From Simmondsia chinensis (lineage: Eukaryota; Streptophyta; Magnoliopsida; Caryophyllales; Simmondsiaceae): a stretch of 64,000 nt of DNA. How positions within the stretch are numbered: position 1 is the first letter of the stretch; each line of letters opens with the position of its first letter. Positions 11,036 to 22,085 of this stretch are shown here, piece by piece. A model generated the notes under the pieces. The model had not been told where the DNA came from, did not search any database, and saw only the letters and a program-made list of their open reading frames with translations. The position numbers and the translations under genes are program-made. The stretch lies in the NCBI GenBank assembly GCA_018398585.1, contig JAGTTD010000008.1, positions 27,271,208 through 27,335,207 of the forward strand. The letters run 5' to 3'.

Positions 11036-12050
11036 CCAATCAGTTCTACTCCCCACGTCAAATAGTATAGCGGATAGGTGCTGCTCCCCGAAGAGGGCTT
11101 TTGTTCGTGGAATATAGGGTTAGATTTCTTTGTGATAAATATTGGTACGAAAAAGATGAGTATGGCCATGCTGACATGGAGTATCTTGTTTACTTATACT
11201 AATATCAAGGTAATGGCATACACTTGACAAGGATAGTATGATACTCTACTAGAGAACATTATTATACCGTCTTCTTTTCTCTATATATATCTCGCTAACT
11301 TTCCAAAAAAACTTATAATATTGTCTTCTAGAGACTAAGGATGAAACGGTGAGTTAAATATATTTTGGAAACATATTAATTGAAAATAGTTCTCATTTGA
11401 CAAATCACTTGTTATGCCTCTTCAATAATAATGGGTAGATTGGTTAGCTCATCATTCCATACATACAGAGAATGGTTAGTTGGATTCCATGCTTTGTTTG
11501 TTTGCTAAATTTATTCAAAATTTCACAAGCCTCAAAATATCAAGTGGGAGCAAGCTTCTAAGTAAATGCTCATGGCCTCCGTTACCAATCTAGCAGTATA
11601 TAATAGGTGGGCGCAATTGCTCGAGGAGAGTTCTCATTTGCGGAGTACTAGGTTAGATCTCTTGGGATGAACTAAAGTCCAAGCAATTGAGTACAGCCAT
11701 GCCGACATGGAGTATATCGAGACTTTGTTTGGATATTCAGGTAATGGTATACACTTGACTATGGTCTACATTAGCCTCCCTGATGAGCTTTGTTGTAGGA
11801 CCTTAGAGGCAAAGGAAAAAGTGGTGTGTTAAATATATTTAGTCAAGAGTTTATAAGAAAAATAATTATTGAGAAATGTTCTCGTCCTTTTCATGTCTAA
11901 ATTCGGCCTTGCCTACGGGGAGTTTTAGATGGTTCGGTTGGGCCTTCACGGCATACATGTAAGTGTCAGAATGTGAGATTCAAACTTTGATTGTTTGATA
12001 AAAGTAATAAAAGTAATCCTGTGTGTTATATGGTTTGTTTTACCCTTTTT
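11036..12050 (+). mobile_element. copia-type leader, internally duplicated
   Basis: Two copies of the same leader block: about 11040-11535 and about 11536-12050. Shared landmarks are gccatgctgacatggagta (11167) versus gccatgccgacatggagta (11697), ggtaatggcatacacttgac versus ggtaatggtatacacttgac, and tgagttaaatatatttt versus tgtgttaaatatattta. A third, reverse-complement copy lies at about 21100-21410. No coding sequence is recognised. The spacing between the two copies is about 530 bp. Confidence 0.65.
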
Positions 12051-13320
12051 TGTTTTCAGATATGCATTGCGACCAATATTGATATGTCTTATCTGTTATA
12101 TTTTGTACGCTATAATGTGATATGTTTTAATACATGTAGACCACTAGGAGATACTTAGAGTTCTCTAGGTTGCTATTAGTAGATCTACTAAGTTGCAAAG
12201 AGCATTTAAAATGTTAGACCAGACTAAAGATTTAGTTGGTTACAAGATTTGGACATTAGATGTCGACCTTATTCTAGTATTAGATACTAGAATTATGAAT
12301 TATAGTAGAAACGATCATATACTTGAGAGAAGTATTTTGTCAAAGAACTAGTAGCATGAGAGCAGTTTATGAGAAAATGTGTCATAAAAACTAAGGAAAA
12401 AGTCCACTTAATGTAAGTATCTATCTCAAGAATTCAAAACCTCAAGAGGGTAAAATAAAATATGTGCCAAAATAGTTTTATCTCTTTTATAAAAGCACTG
12501 GACTTTAAAAGAAATTGTCTAGGTACTTAAATACTATTGTTACCAAGCCCACAACAAAGTATGTGATATCCTATTTCCTCTAGTTTTGACTAGCAGGTAC
12601 TTCACTAGTGTTCTAATGAATGGGTTTTCAGTATGGGCATCAATCGATTGTAGTTTAAGCTAGGGAATGTAGTCTTGTATTTGAGTAACTATTTTGATAT
12701 GCTTTAGAAATTTGATTTGTATTCATTATTTTTTGAAATAGTCTTTTAGTTATTTTTTCTGAAAAATAGACTAATAGTTATATAAATAAAACGTTTATTT
12801 AAAAAGGTACATTGGTAGATAGTTGACTTATTTTAATCAAAACTATGTTAATGGAGGTTTATTAGTCTAATACAAGCTAGACTGTGTAACCATATAAATT
12901 GGAATCAGTAGAGTAATCATATCAAGTCACTTTCATTAGATCAAAGTGGTGATTTCACGAGAATTCTTATTTTTTCTTTAATATGATAAGTTGTAGAAAG
13001 AATCAATAATGTGTTATTAAATATGGTAAAATTTATATGATGAGTCATGCTTACATATCAAAAGGTTTGCTATGTAAGATGTGTTAGAAAGTGTTATAAA
13101 AGTATATCAGATAGCTTATGTGGGTTAGATTGACAGTATAAGATATTGTGTCTCAAGAACGTGATACAACACATAGTGACATATCTTCAACTAGGTTATT
13201 GTCACACTAAGTATATGAGAGCTTTGGTGTGTGGGGGGACGGTTAGAGTCATCTGACAGATTCATATCTTCAGTCTTAATGGTAAACATGATGGTGAATA
13301 AGATACAGTAGACTACAATG
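12051..13320. other. No recognisable gene; probable eroded copia interior
   Basis: AT-rich sequence dense in stops in all frames. Position between a copia leader and a copia RT remnant suggests it is the decayed gag-protease-integrase part of that element, but I could not identify any motif in it. Confidence 0.35.
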
Positions 13321-14320
13321 AAACTTTTAAGTATGAAGATACAGACCAATATGTTGGGGCAATAAAACTTAAGTTAAAGTAATTGTATTTTAACTAAGTC
13401 TAGAAACTTGTAGGGGCGTCGAAAGACATTAAACCCGTTAGATTGAATCTGAATGGATCTACAAGTATATAGAGTTGAGTGAACGAAAAAATAGAGACCT
13501 TCAAGGCTAGATTAATAGCAGTGGGTTAACACCCTATAGGAAGAATTGTTTTTGATGAGACCTTCTGGCTAGATGCTATGCTGAAGTCAATAAGGTTGCA
13601 TTTATCCATTGTATCTCATTATGATGAGGTGTGGGAATGGAAATTAGGACGACATTCTCTGAATGGTCATCTTGTAAAAGTTATGTATGCAATACAACTA
13701 GACAGGTAAGTTGCCAAGAGTCAGAAGCATATAGTATGCAAACTAAGGAAGTCTATTTGTAAACTTAAATAAGCATCGTGTTCATTGAATAGTAGATTTG
13801 ATGACGTTAATCAAATCCTAGGGATTTGAGTCTATGGTTAGTGAACCATCAGTGTATGAGTAAAATGACGAGAAAGTAGAGACTTTCTGAGTGTTAAATA
13901 TAGATGACATTGTTATGGGCCGTTAAGGTTTAATTGTCCAGTCAATTAGACGCGAAAAGGCCTAAGATGAACAATTATGTTCTTTGGGTCAAGCTTTGGC
14001 GAGATTCAAAAGAAAGGATGTTGGCTTCATCATGGGTCGTTGGTTTTAAAAGTGAGTTTAGACGTTTGATGTCAGAATTTCTGTTTTCCCTTATAGTGGG
14101 AGTCATTAGATGGTAAAGGGTGAAGCAGTCTTGCATTGCTTACTTTAATATAGAAGTCGGGTACTTGACAGCTATGGAGTTGTAGAATAGACTACATGAC
14201 TCAGAAGGTTCTTTATAGATGAAAGGATGTGAGCAAAAGAATGAGACAGTAACAGATTAGTATTGGTTCAAGTCTATAGTTGTGTAATGCAGGACTATTT
14301 AGGTTTAAGGATAAGTAAGA
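13321..14320 (+). pseudogene. Severely decayed copia reverse transcriptase
   Basis: Despite many stops, one frame keeps the order of RVT_2 motifs: ETFKARLIAVG (about 13497), a decayed DETFWLDAMLKSIRLHLSIV (canonical ETFSPVVMLKSIRILLSI), LGRHSLNGHLVKVMYAIQ (canonical DVKTAFLNGNL), VCKLRKSICKLK (canonical VCKLxKSIYGLK), RFDDVNQ and LNIDDIVMG (canonical LYVDDIL, about 13898). Non-functional. It precedes an LTR at 14324 and follows copia leader sequence, so all three are probably one element in plus orientation. Confidence 0.7.
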
Positions 14321-14323
14321 TAT

Positions 14324-15578
14324 TGTTGGAATAGGCGTCCTTGAAAAACGCAAATTAGTTAGTATTAAATATTAAATAAATAAAATTATTTTATTTATTT
14401 ATTGTTTGATTATATTTTACAAGTTAAACACACGTGCGATTGTTTTTTTAAAAATGTTCTATGGGATGGAGGTCCAAGATGGCATGTTAGGTTTGATTTA
14501 AATGGTCAATAAGACTAAACGGTAAGCAATTATTATCGTGAGATGATAATTAGACTTGTCCCATTTGGAACTAGAGTTAGATTGTCTCAGAGGTCCCTTC
14601 GTAAGCCTCAACTTAAGCATCAATTGAAAATATTTAAAATTAATAATGAGATGAATTATTTCTTCATAAGTTGAATAAGTTAATTTTGCTAAACATAATT
14701 TATGAGATAAATTATGTATTCATAAGATGAATAAATTAATTTCACCAAATAACATTCATGGACTTAATTTTATATATATGAAAATTTATAAAAAAAATAA
14801 TAAAAATAAAAAACGAAATGTAGCCCAGCCAATGATAAATTCAGCACAAGCCGCGCATGTTCATTGCCCCACGCTAGCGTCAGTTAACTAGGGCAAACAG
14901 GCGAGGCCATTCAGCAAGCGACATGTTCGAGCGCTGAGCCGCCATTGAGTGATCCGCGTCTTTGCCTGCCAGCCACTCATGAGGTGACACGTGGGTTTTT
15001 CCATTATTTATAAATATGCGGGATGTTGAGCTGTGATAAAAAAAAAGTTAAAAATATTTTGTTTTAGGTTTTTGATTCTAATTTTCTCCCATTACAAAAA
15101 ATCCTGAAATTGTTTTAGGGTTTTCTAAATTATTATTTAGCATAATTTTTGTGAAAAATTATTTTTTGGTAAGATTAAAGGAAACTTTTTGTTCCAAAAT
15201 TTTTTCTAAATTAAATATTTTGGAAGCTCACATTTCGGTGCTGAAAGAGCTCATTGCGAAGAAAAACCTTAGGTGTGAAAATATTCTTCTTCTAATTTCA
15301 AATCTTCAAGTCATACTTGGAATTCGCGCTTCAGGTATGTCTAAATTAAGTATTTAATATTTAATTTAGTTTTCTTTATTTCGTTTATTCTACATACTAT
15401 ATTTATATGTTTTATCCATTTGTTTTTTTTATCGTCATATTACGAACCTACTAGAATAAGAATGAGGTCTAATTAAATAGTTTAATCAGATCAGGATATT
15501 AGATTTAAGGTTAAGAATTTTAAATTATTATTCCGCTATAGCTGTTTTGGGAAAATTTTTTAAAATACATTCCCAACG
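14324..15578 (+). mobile_element. copia LTR, about 1.25 kb
   Basis: Starts tgttggaataggcgtcc; a matching terminal ccaacg (expected CCAACA) is at 15573-15578. Sequence order (gatgataat, ttgtcccatttggaactag, then repeated atgagatgaattattt blocks, a GC-rich block at 14820-15000, then cggtgctgaaagagc) is shared with the reverse-complement LTR at about 22086-23300. An alternative end is ccccaaca at 16281, but the comparison with the second copy favours 15578. Confidence 0.6.
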
Positions 15579-16281
15579 CCACCCTATGATTTTCTTGTAC
15601 CGAATAGCCACTAAGGGTTTAACTAAAAGTCCCTAACGTGGGCTTGTGAATGTTCAGCGAGACAACACCACAAAAAAATAAAAGAGAGAACGAAGCAAAT
15701 GCTTAGCTCGGGAAATTTTGAATTTTTTGGTGGAGATCAAAGATTGATCTTGGAGCAATTTACAGTGGATTTTCCCAGCATTGTTTGGAATTGAATGAAT
15801 GGGGTAGAATCAATTATTATCATGCATACGGAGGTAACCGCTATATCAGTCTAATTGCTTGTACGTTTTGAGTTAGGGCAAATATCTTGAAACCATAAAC
15901 GTTGTAATTGCTATTTTTATAGCGAATTTTCTCGGCATTGTTTGGAATTGAATGAATGGGGTAGAATCAATTGTTATCAGGCATACAGAGGTAACCGCTA
16001 TATCAGTCTGATTGCTTGTACGTTTTGAGTTAGGGCAAGTATCTTGAAACCATAAACGTTGTAATTGCTATTTTTATAGTGGATTTTGCTGTCGGTTTGT
16101 CCTATAGTTTTTCCCTCCTTCCTGGAGGGGTTTCTACGTTATATTTGGTGTTCATTTATTTTCGCATATTTATTTTTTTATTGATATTTGGTGATATTGG
16201 GATATCTTCTGATTTATATCTGTCAATAATATTGGCTTGACTAGAAGATTTTAATTGGGTTTACATCTCTAGACCCCAACA
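15579..16281 (+). mobile_element. 3' part of another copia LTR with a 157-bp tandem duplication
   Basis: The segment from tggagatcaaagattgatct resembles the R/U5 part of plant copia LTRs (ggaggggtttctacgtta, compare aggggtttccacagcgta at 20120) and ends in ccccaaca at 16281. Inside it, a 157-bp block is repeated in tandem (about 15766-15922 and 15923-16079), each containing aattgaatgaatggggtaga and gtacgttttgagttagggca. No primer-binding site follows. The next roughly 200 bp (16282-16480) hold nothing recognisable. Confidence 0.55.
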
Positions 16282-16479
16282 TGTTTCACATTTTTGCTCT
16301 ATGAATACTATCACAGTAGTAAGGTAATTGGACCGAATCTATTGGATATCTATTAAACGCATTCAATTAATGATGGATTCAGATGTAGAAATGGTTTTTA
16401 AATGAATTTGGATTTGGAAGTTGATAATTGGATTTTGGTTTGGTTAGATTTGGATGATATTAAATTTGGCCCAGATCAA

Positions 16480-17920
16480 ACATAAAATTATATTGTATAG
16501 AATGAAACTTTAAAATGACTAAATTTTAAGTCTTCAACATACCAAACTAGATTCCAACATTTCTCTTATAGATAATGTAAAAATCAATATATAGGATCAA
16601 GACAAAGAGCAAACGTACTCTCAACAAAGAAGAGAGCATAGCTCAAAAGAGAAAATAAAACAAGATCAACAAATACAAAATACATAAAAAATGCAACATA
16701 TCAACCCAAAAGGCTCGCTACATACGAACCCCTAGAAGAAGGACTGCTACCTAATTCTGAAAGATAAGAAAGGACAAACAAAAAGAATCTCCCAAGTAGG
16801 TAACAAAACAAGCAACCAAAATGCATGTAACTGCAGCCACCAAAGAAGGCGTCAAACGTACATGCAAAACAATAATTAAAAAGGCCTCAACAACTCCAAA
16901 AGCTTCCCGCTCAAACGCAGCAAGTCCTAGAGCCGAAACAATGAGACCAACAGATCAAATCGAAGCAGAAGGAATTTACCCACCTAAAAGATTATGCAAT
17001 ATTCATCTAGAAATGATTTATGATTAATCTATTGCAGTAACTTCTTGCTCTAGGTTGTCCAGCAAAGTGATTGTCCTAATAATCTATTCTTGGTCTTCAT
17101 CACACCTAATCTTCAACATAGAAACCTTTTTGCAACTTGGCCCCATCAACCACAGGCAATCTAGACTCGGTCTGCACTTCCTCCTTAGTAATCATGTTTG
17201 TAATGAGCTTTGGGAAAGCGTTTGGCTTTCTTAACACACTTTTTTCTAACTCTTTAATTCTTTATAAGGTTCAATTGCAAGTTAATAAGCTACCCAAACA
17301 TCTCTTGATTTTTCCTTTTTCTTTTTGTTAAAAACTTGGAAGGAAAGAGGGGCCTAGAACTAACAAAGTCATTAGGATAGCTGCAATAATCCATGCCTAA
17401 AGGCGGAGAGGGTTAATGATGGCTCAAAGTTTCTACGACTCCATCAATAGGAAGAGAATGAGCTTCCAAATTGTCCCTTCTGATATCAACATCATGCACA
17501 TTAGCCCCAGACTCATGCCTCGAATGGAGGGTGAAATCTGCACTACACTAGCTATTGTTCCTCTAAGTTTTGAACCCCTTGTTTACTATCAGCCACTACA
17601 AGACATCTAAAAAATGCGGAAATAATGGCTAACTTATTCAACCCTGTTGTCAAGAACAAGTTGTGTAGCTGGCTCATCCATAGCTTCTTTCTTAACTGAT
17701 ATAAATAATTATTACCATGAACCACCCTCATCTTTTGAACAGGAGAAGGTGCCTTCATTTCCAACAAAATATTTGCTCTACCTAAATAGCTCGTCAACAA
17801 GGATCTTTCATCAACTTTAACCATGTCTCCTCAAAGCTCAACAAGTTTTTGAAAGTTTGACAGGGGCCAAGCATTTGGAGGGGCACCATAATAAATAATC
17901 TAGGTATTCCTTTTCCTAGG
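16480..17920 (-). pseudogene. L1-type LINE ORF1 remnant with 3' tail region
   Basis: Read on the minus strand, near 17910-17770, IYYGAPPNAWPLSNFQ and GDMVKVDERSL, LGRANILLEM match the middle of plant L1 ORF1 (DUF4283-type: GVPxHxWN...F, LDE.T...FARxLI). A C-terminal region with frameshifts follows, and a T-rich 3' part (about 16990-16560) ends in sequence like a LINE 3' UTR (ttgctctttgtcttgatcc). No endonuclease or reverse transcriptase motifs are found on either strand in this interval. ORF1 proteins bind the LINE RNA. The 5' end is cut where the LTR begins at 17921. Short plus-strand frames here are antisense shadows. Confidence 0.6.
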
Positions 17921-18968
17921 TGTTGGAATTTGTTTCCTAAGTAGTCTAAACTATGTCCGAGTACAATGGCCAGAGAGAGCTAAACTATTAGTCGCAAATA
18001 GATTTTGGCGGATAAACCGTAAAATACTTAAATAAGAAAATTTACTTAAATCAAAATGTGTTTTGTATTTAAGTAAAATAAATTAAGTAAATATAATAAA
18101 TTAAATTTAGTGTTTTACCCGTTGGGAACTGTTGTCCTTTTTTTTTTTTCATTTTGAACCAAGCTTCCCTGGGAAGCCTTTTTTTTCCCCTTTCCTTTTT
18201 CCCGCCCAGCCACGCCACGTGTCGCGTGGGGAGTGGTGGATCTCGTGGCTGCATCTGGGCCCTTTATTTTTGGTGTCCTTGGATGGTTCAGATTTACAGC
18301 ACTTGGATTGCTTTTTTGCTTATGAAAAGCGGGATTGAAGAGAGAGAAAAAAGTGTGGTTCATTTTTTGGGTTATTTTGACCGGTTCTCTCTCTCTCTCT
18401 CTCCTCCATGTTCACCTTCAACCTTTTTGGGGGTGTTCCTAGGGTTTGCCTTAGGGGTTTATGGTGCCAAAACCTAGCCGGTAAGGGATGGAGCTCGCCG
18501 GTGCTGGGAACCACGAAGGCGGATCGTCTCGAGGATCTGGGATCATGATGGTATAGCAGCTACCTGGCTCGAAGTTGGTAAAGTTCTCTTACCCTCTCTT
18601 TTATTCTTTACTGATTCGGTTGTAAAGGATTGTATAAAAGAGGTTTGTAACTAATAGCTTAGGTTTTGATGTGGAAAGTGTCTTGTACCATTTGCGCGGT
18701 TGTAAAGCTTAAATGATTAATAAAATAGAGCTCTCTAGTGGTAGGGGGACCGTGGAGTAGGCCATTTAGGGCCGAACCACGTTAAGATCGTGTGTACTTA
18801 CTTTATTTCGTTATTGTCTTCTATCGTCGTATGTAATCTCGAATCAAAACTTACAGCCTCAGTTTTAAAGACCACCGTTTACAAGATTCTAAAATAAACT
18901 AAGTTATTGTTGAAGTTAAAACCGGATTTAAAAATGATAACGTAAAAAACAGTAAAGTTAAAACAACG
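17921..18968 (+). mobile_element. LTR of a copia-like element, end uncertain
   Basis: Begins tgttggaatttgtttcc. Contains a GC-rich block with a G-box (18216-18221), a (CT)n tract at about 18385-18402, and a U5-like end: gggccgaaccacgttaagat (18769-18788) resembles typical copia LTR ends. The end is set near aaaacaac at about 18960, followed by a weak primer-site-like ggaacttaggctg. Open frames inside it are not genes. Confidence 0.5.
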
Positions 18969-19985
18969 GGTTTTGGAACTTAGGCTGTAAAGAGGTTAGG
19001 TTTTATCAGATCAACTTTAACAAGAGTGTTTTGAGAGCTTTAGCCAGATAGAAATTGGTTTTAGAACTCAGAAGAACACGAACGCTAGGCAACATCTCAA
19101 AAGGGGCCTAACGTCTTACAAACATAAAGAAACTCCTTTATAAGGCAAGCCCTTCTTCTAAGAATTTAATGCATTCTTGTGTGGGGACGATAAAAAAGGC
19201 CCTGCAATTGAATACCTTATCTTATGCATGTTCTGTGCTTGCAGACTTAAGCTCTTGCATAAACCAAGGAAAATTTGTTACAACTAGCGAACTTCTCTCC
19301 AACTACTCCAACTTATTTTGGCATAATTCATCAGTGACAGACCTTCTAGAAGACTTTGGAGGACGTACTGTTCCACGAGAAGGGGCTTGGTTACGTTGTT
19401 GGACAATATTCATTTGCGATTGAAAGGTTCTTGAATCAACTTGATAAGTAATTCAACATTTTTCTATTGTGCCAATATTTTTCTAAAATAAAACACGTAA
19501 TTGACTAGGGATAAATCTACTATTGAATATAGATACAATTACTGTTAATTAAATTTGTTGAAATTCATACAACCGTTTAATAGTGTTAAATATGTAGTCA
19601 ATTTTCTAGCCTTGAATAATGGTTTCCATCTTTCTAGGGGTTCTATCACTTAGGGCTTTGATTCCAATTGGTGAAGGGGGAAAACTCACCCTTTCTTTGT
19701 GTCACTCTGCGATTGGCCACCCTATATTTTACTAGAAACTAACAATTTGAGCAGTGACGATTTTATATCCCTTTGAAAAAAATTAAACAGCCCTCAGTCG
19801 GACTACATATAATGGTCTTTTGTCTTCATCACGGTAAAAGGAAGAAAAACCAAGAAAATAAACCCTAGAATTTAGGATTTGTCAATTTTCCATTCCTCTC
19901 AAGTCGTTTGAAACAATGGTAAGCCATCATCATCAACAACGTCATTGGCCTATTCCAGAATAGCAATCACCATATCATGGTGAGA
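18969..19985. other. No recognised gene; one unassigned 84-codon frame
   Basis: Mostly AT-rich. A plus-strand frame at 19169-19423 begins MHSCVGTIKKALQLN and includes LSSCINQGKFVTTSELLSN and FGGRTVPREG. It is not low-complexity, but I recognise no family in it. It could be a host-gene exon scrap or eroded retrotransposon sequence. Confidence 0.3.
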
Positions 19986-20265
19986 TCGAAACATCTTTAC
20001 GCTATAGTTTAAGGTTTTAGGTTATAAATCTTAGTTGGGGCTAACCCAGGTAAATGTTGCTGAAATTTTCTTGTATTGTAATCAAATATTATTGTTGAGA
20101 GTCTCTTCCAGTTTTAGGGGTTTCCACAGCGTAGGCTTTGTCCGAACCACGTAAAAATCCGGTGTCTCCTTTTGTGTTATTTTTGTTCTACTTTTCTGGG
20201 CCTTTATATCTGCATTTTTTTAAAGTCCAAGTTTGTAACTCTAATTCGAAACTTGAAACACAACA
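19986..20265 (+). mobile_element. 3' end of a copia LTR
   Basis: The sequence aggggtttccacagcgtagg then ccgaaccacgtaaaaatccg is the classic U5 part of plant copia LTRs, and the segment ends in acacaaca (20265), immediately before a primer-binding site. The left boundary of the LTR is not determined. Confidence 0.6.
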
Positions 20266-20267
20266 AA

Positions 20268-20280
20268 TGGTATTAGAGCC
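20268..20280 (+). promoter_or_regulatory. Primer-binding site, initiator-Met tRNA type
   Basis: tggtattagagcc, one base from the common plant copia site tggtatcagagc, two bases after the LTR end. It fixes the element's plus orientation. Confidence 0.75.
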
Positions 20281-20298
20281 CAAGTTAGAGTTCTACAA

Positions 20299-20600
20299 AA
20301 ATGAGTGCTTCTAACTTCAAAATAGAGAAGCTTAATCGCTATGTTAACTAAACTAGAAGTCAAAGCGGCTTTGTTGCCAAAATAAGAGCAGCCGATGATG
20401 CCAGAAAAGTAGAAGAAGACCATGAATGCAATGGCTAAGATAACCATTATTCTCAGCCTTACAAATCAGGTATTATGTCTAGTTTTCTCTAAATTCCGAA
20501 TCAGGTATTATGTCTAGTTTCCTCTAAAAAAATTGTTTCCAGTATTTAAGCTAAATTAGAAGTACTTTGTAAGGAAAATTCCCTTCTAAATTGCATATTC
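20299..20600 (+). pseudogene. copia gag N-terminal remnant
   Basis: ATG 20299, just after the primer site, gives MSASNFKIEKLNRYVN then a stop; copia Gag begins M-S-x-x-K-F-x-I-E-K-F-N-G. Later stops are frequent. A 35-bp block is duplicated in tandem at 20466-20535 (tcaggtattatgtctagttt). The remnant ends where a minus-strand gag of a different lineage begins, so two copia 5' ends abut head-on. Confidence 0.65.
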
Positions 20601-20622
20601 TTGATGTAGTAGTTTTTTAGTT

Positions 20623-20937
20623 TTAGAATGAACGAAACCCGACTGATGTAACACCGATTAAATCGTTGGAATTAATCCAACCGTTATAGTGTTCCTTGAC
20701 AGCAGCAGTGACATTAATAGCAAGCATAGGAGGATAGGGTTCAATTAACACAAATTTATGTCCCTCGAGAATTAGCACAATATCTAAGTTCATTATCCAG
20801 TTTCGGCAATTCGGTCGAGTAAGGAGGTTGTCCTTTAGTATCGAATGCAATACACCAACAGTCGTTATGACTACATTCAAAATATGTAAATAAAATATAC
20901 GAGTCATGCATCTATCTATGACGTTATTTCTTTCCAA
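20623..20937 (-). pseudogene. copia gag remnant, minus strand
   Basis: Minus-strand frame with LTRPNCRNWIMNLDIVL, EGHKFVLIEPYPPM and AVKEHYNGWINSNDL, matching a copia Gag N-terminus (NYxDWxRNLxIVL...YVLxxPxP...W...D). The frame stays open about 104 codons and ends at the junction with the plus-strand element. Its LTR, primer site and leader lie to the right (21100-23300). The following Gag part is missing. Confidence 0.7.
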
Positions 20938-21099
20938 AATTTAAAAATTATAATATCCAAAACACCTTATTCAAACAAAAGCAATGATGATCCATACTAA
21001 CCACCCGTTACTCCTCGTTGGTGAGACCGCAACAAGCTTAGCTCGGTTGAAAATGTTTCCCTATTATTATATTTTCTTGTAAGCTCTTTACTAAATATC

Positions 21100-22070
21100 A
21101 ATAGTTCACCATTCTTCCCTTAGTGTCTGAAATAGTACAACAGAGCTCTTCGGTGAGACTAATGTAGTATTTTAGTCAAGTGTAAACCATTACTTGAATA
21201 CCCATACAAGGTCTCGATATACTCCAATTCAGCGTGATCGTACTTGATTGCTTGGACTTAAATCCATCCTAACAGAAGTCTAGCCCTATATTCCACATAT
21301 CAACATCCTCCTCAGGGAGTAATGCAAACCCACTAAACTGTTAGACCAGTAACGGAGACCATGAGTTTTCAATATTTGAACCTCACTCCCACTTGATTTT
21401 TAAAATACATTAGTGGATTTTATGTACCTTAAATTATCTCACAACTTAATAAACATGATATGATAAAAATAATTTAAATTACTATTCTAATCCAAACAAA
21501 ACTAATTAAATTATTCACTACGAGCAATCATGTCATTAAAACTGTTCTTAATAACAATTTGAGTCAAGGTAAGACTATAAGTCTTTTCAAAAATCTTTTA
21601 GAAAAATATTGATCATCGTATAGGCCCTTTTAGAATCACATTCTAATTTAATAATAAATTTTTTTAATTATTTGATGTCAGCTGCAGACATCAGCAGGTT
21701 TGGCAAAAAAAAAAATTTTTTTGTTTTTGATTTAAAATAATTTTTTTGTGTTTTAATTGATTATAATCTCTTTACATCAGTTAATATTATCTAATCCAAT
21801 TAGATAAATACATGAAGAATTAAACTTGTCATTAAAATCCTATTTTCAAAATGATAAACCAAAAACTACGCAATTATTGATGAATACAATTCTTTTAATT
21901 GAATTTTAAATAATTTAAACAATCAATTAAACATATAACAACTTATACAAATATATTCAACAATTACTACATTATACTTTTACATGATCCCATCATAAAT
22001 TCGTATTTAAAATGTGTTTTCCAATTATGTTTATTAATGACCTCATGCACATCATGAATAATCCAAGTCC
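21100..22070 (-). mobile_element. copia-type leader, minus strand
   Basis: Contains, in reverse complement, the caagtgggag anchor (about 21397-21406) followed by ggtctccgttactggtctaa, and the gaatatagggctagacttct and acacttgac landmarks of the 11.0-11.8 kb leader blocks. It lies between a primer-binding site (22071-22085) and a gag remnant, which is what identifies this repeat family as copia leader. Confidence 0.65.
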
Positions 22071-22085
22071 GGCTCGGAGACCAAA
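22071..22085 (-). promoter_or_regulatory. Degenerate primer-binding site, minus strand
   Basis: On the minus strand reads tttggtctccgagcc, resembling the plant copia site tggtatcagagcc with three changes, directly after the LTR end ccaaca (22091-22086 on the minus strand). Confidence 0.55.

Noticed and set aside
15578..16281. LTR end at 16281 (ccccaaca) paired with the start at 14324
   Set aside because: It would give neat TGTTGG/CCAACA ends, but comparison with the minus-strand LTR at 22.1-23.3 kb favours an end at 15578; the remainder looks like another LTR's U5.
16821..17027. 68-codon plus-strand frame, Lys/Thr/Ala-rich
   Set aside because: Antisense of the LINE 3' region; no homology recognised.
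18132..18477. Overlapping plus-strand open frames
   Set aside because: Lie within an LTR, low-complexity Phe/Pro/Ser sequence, no family.
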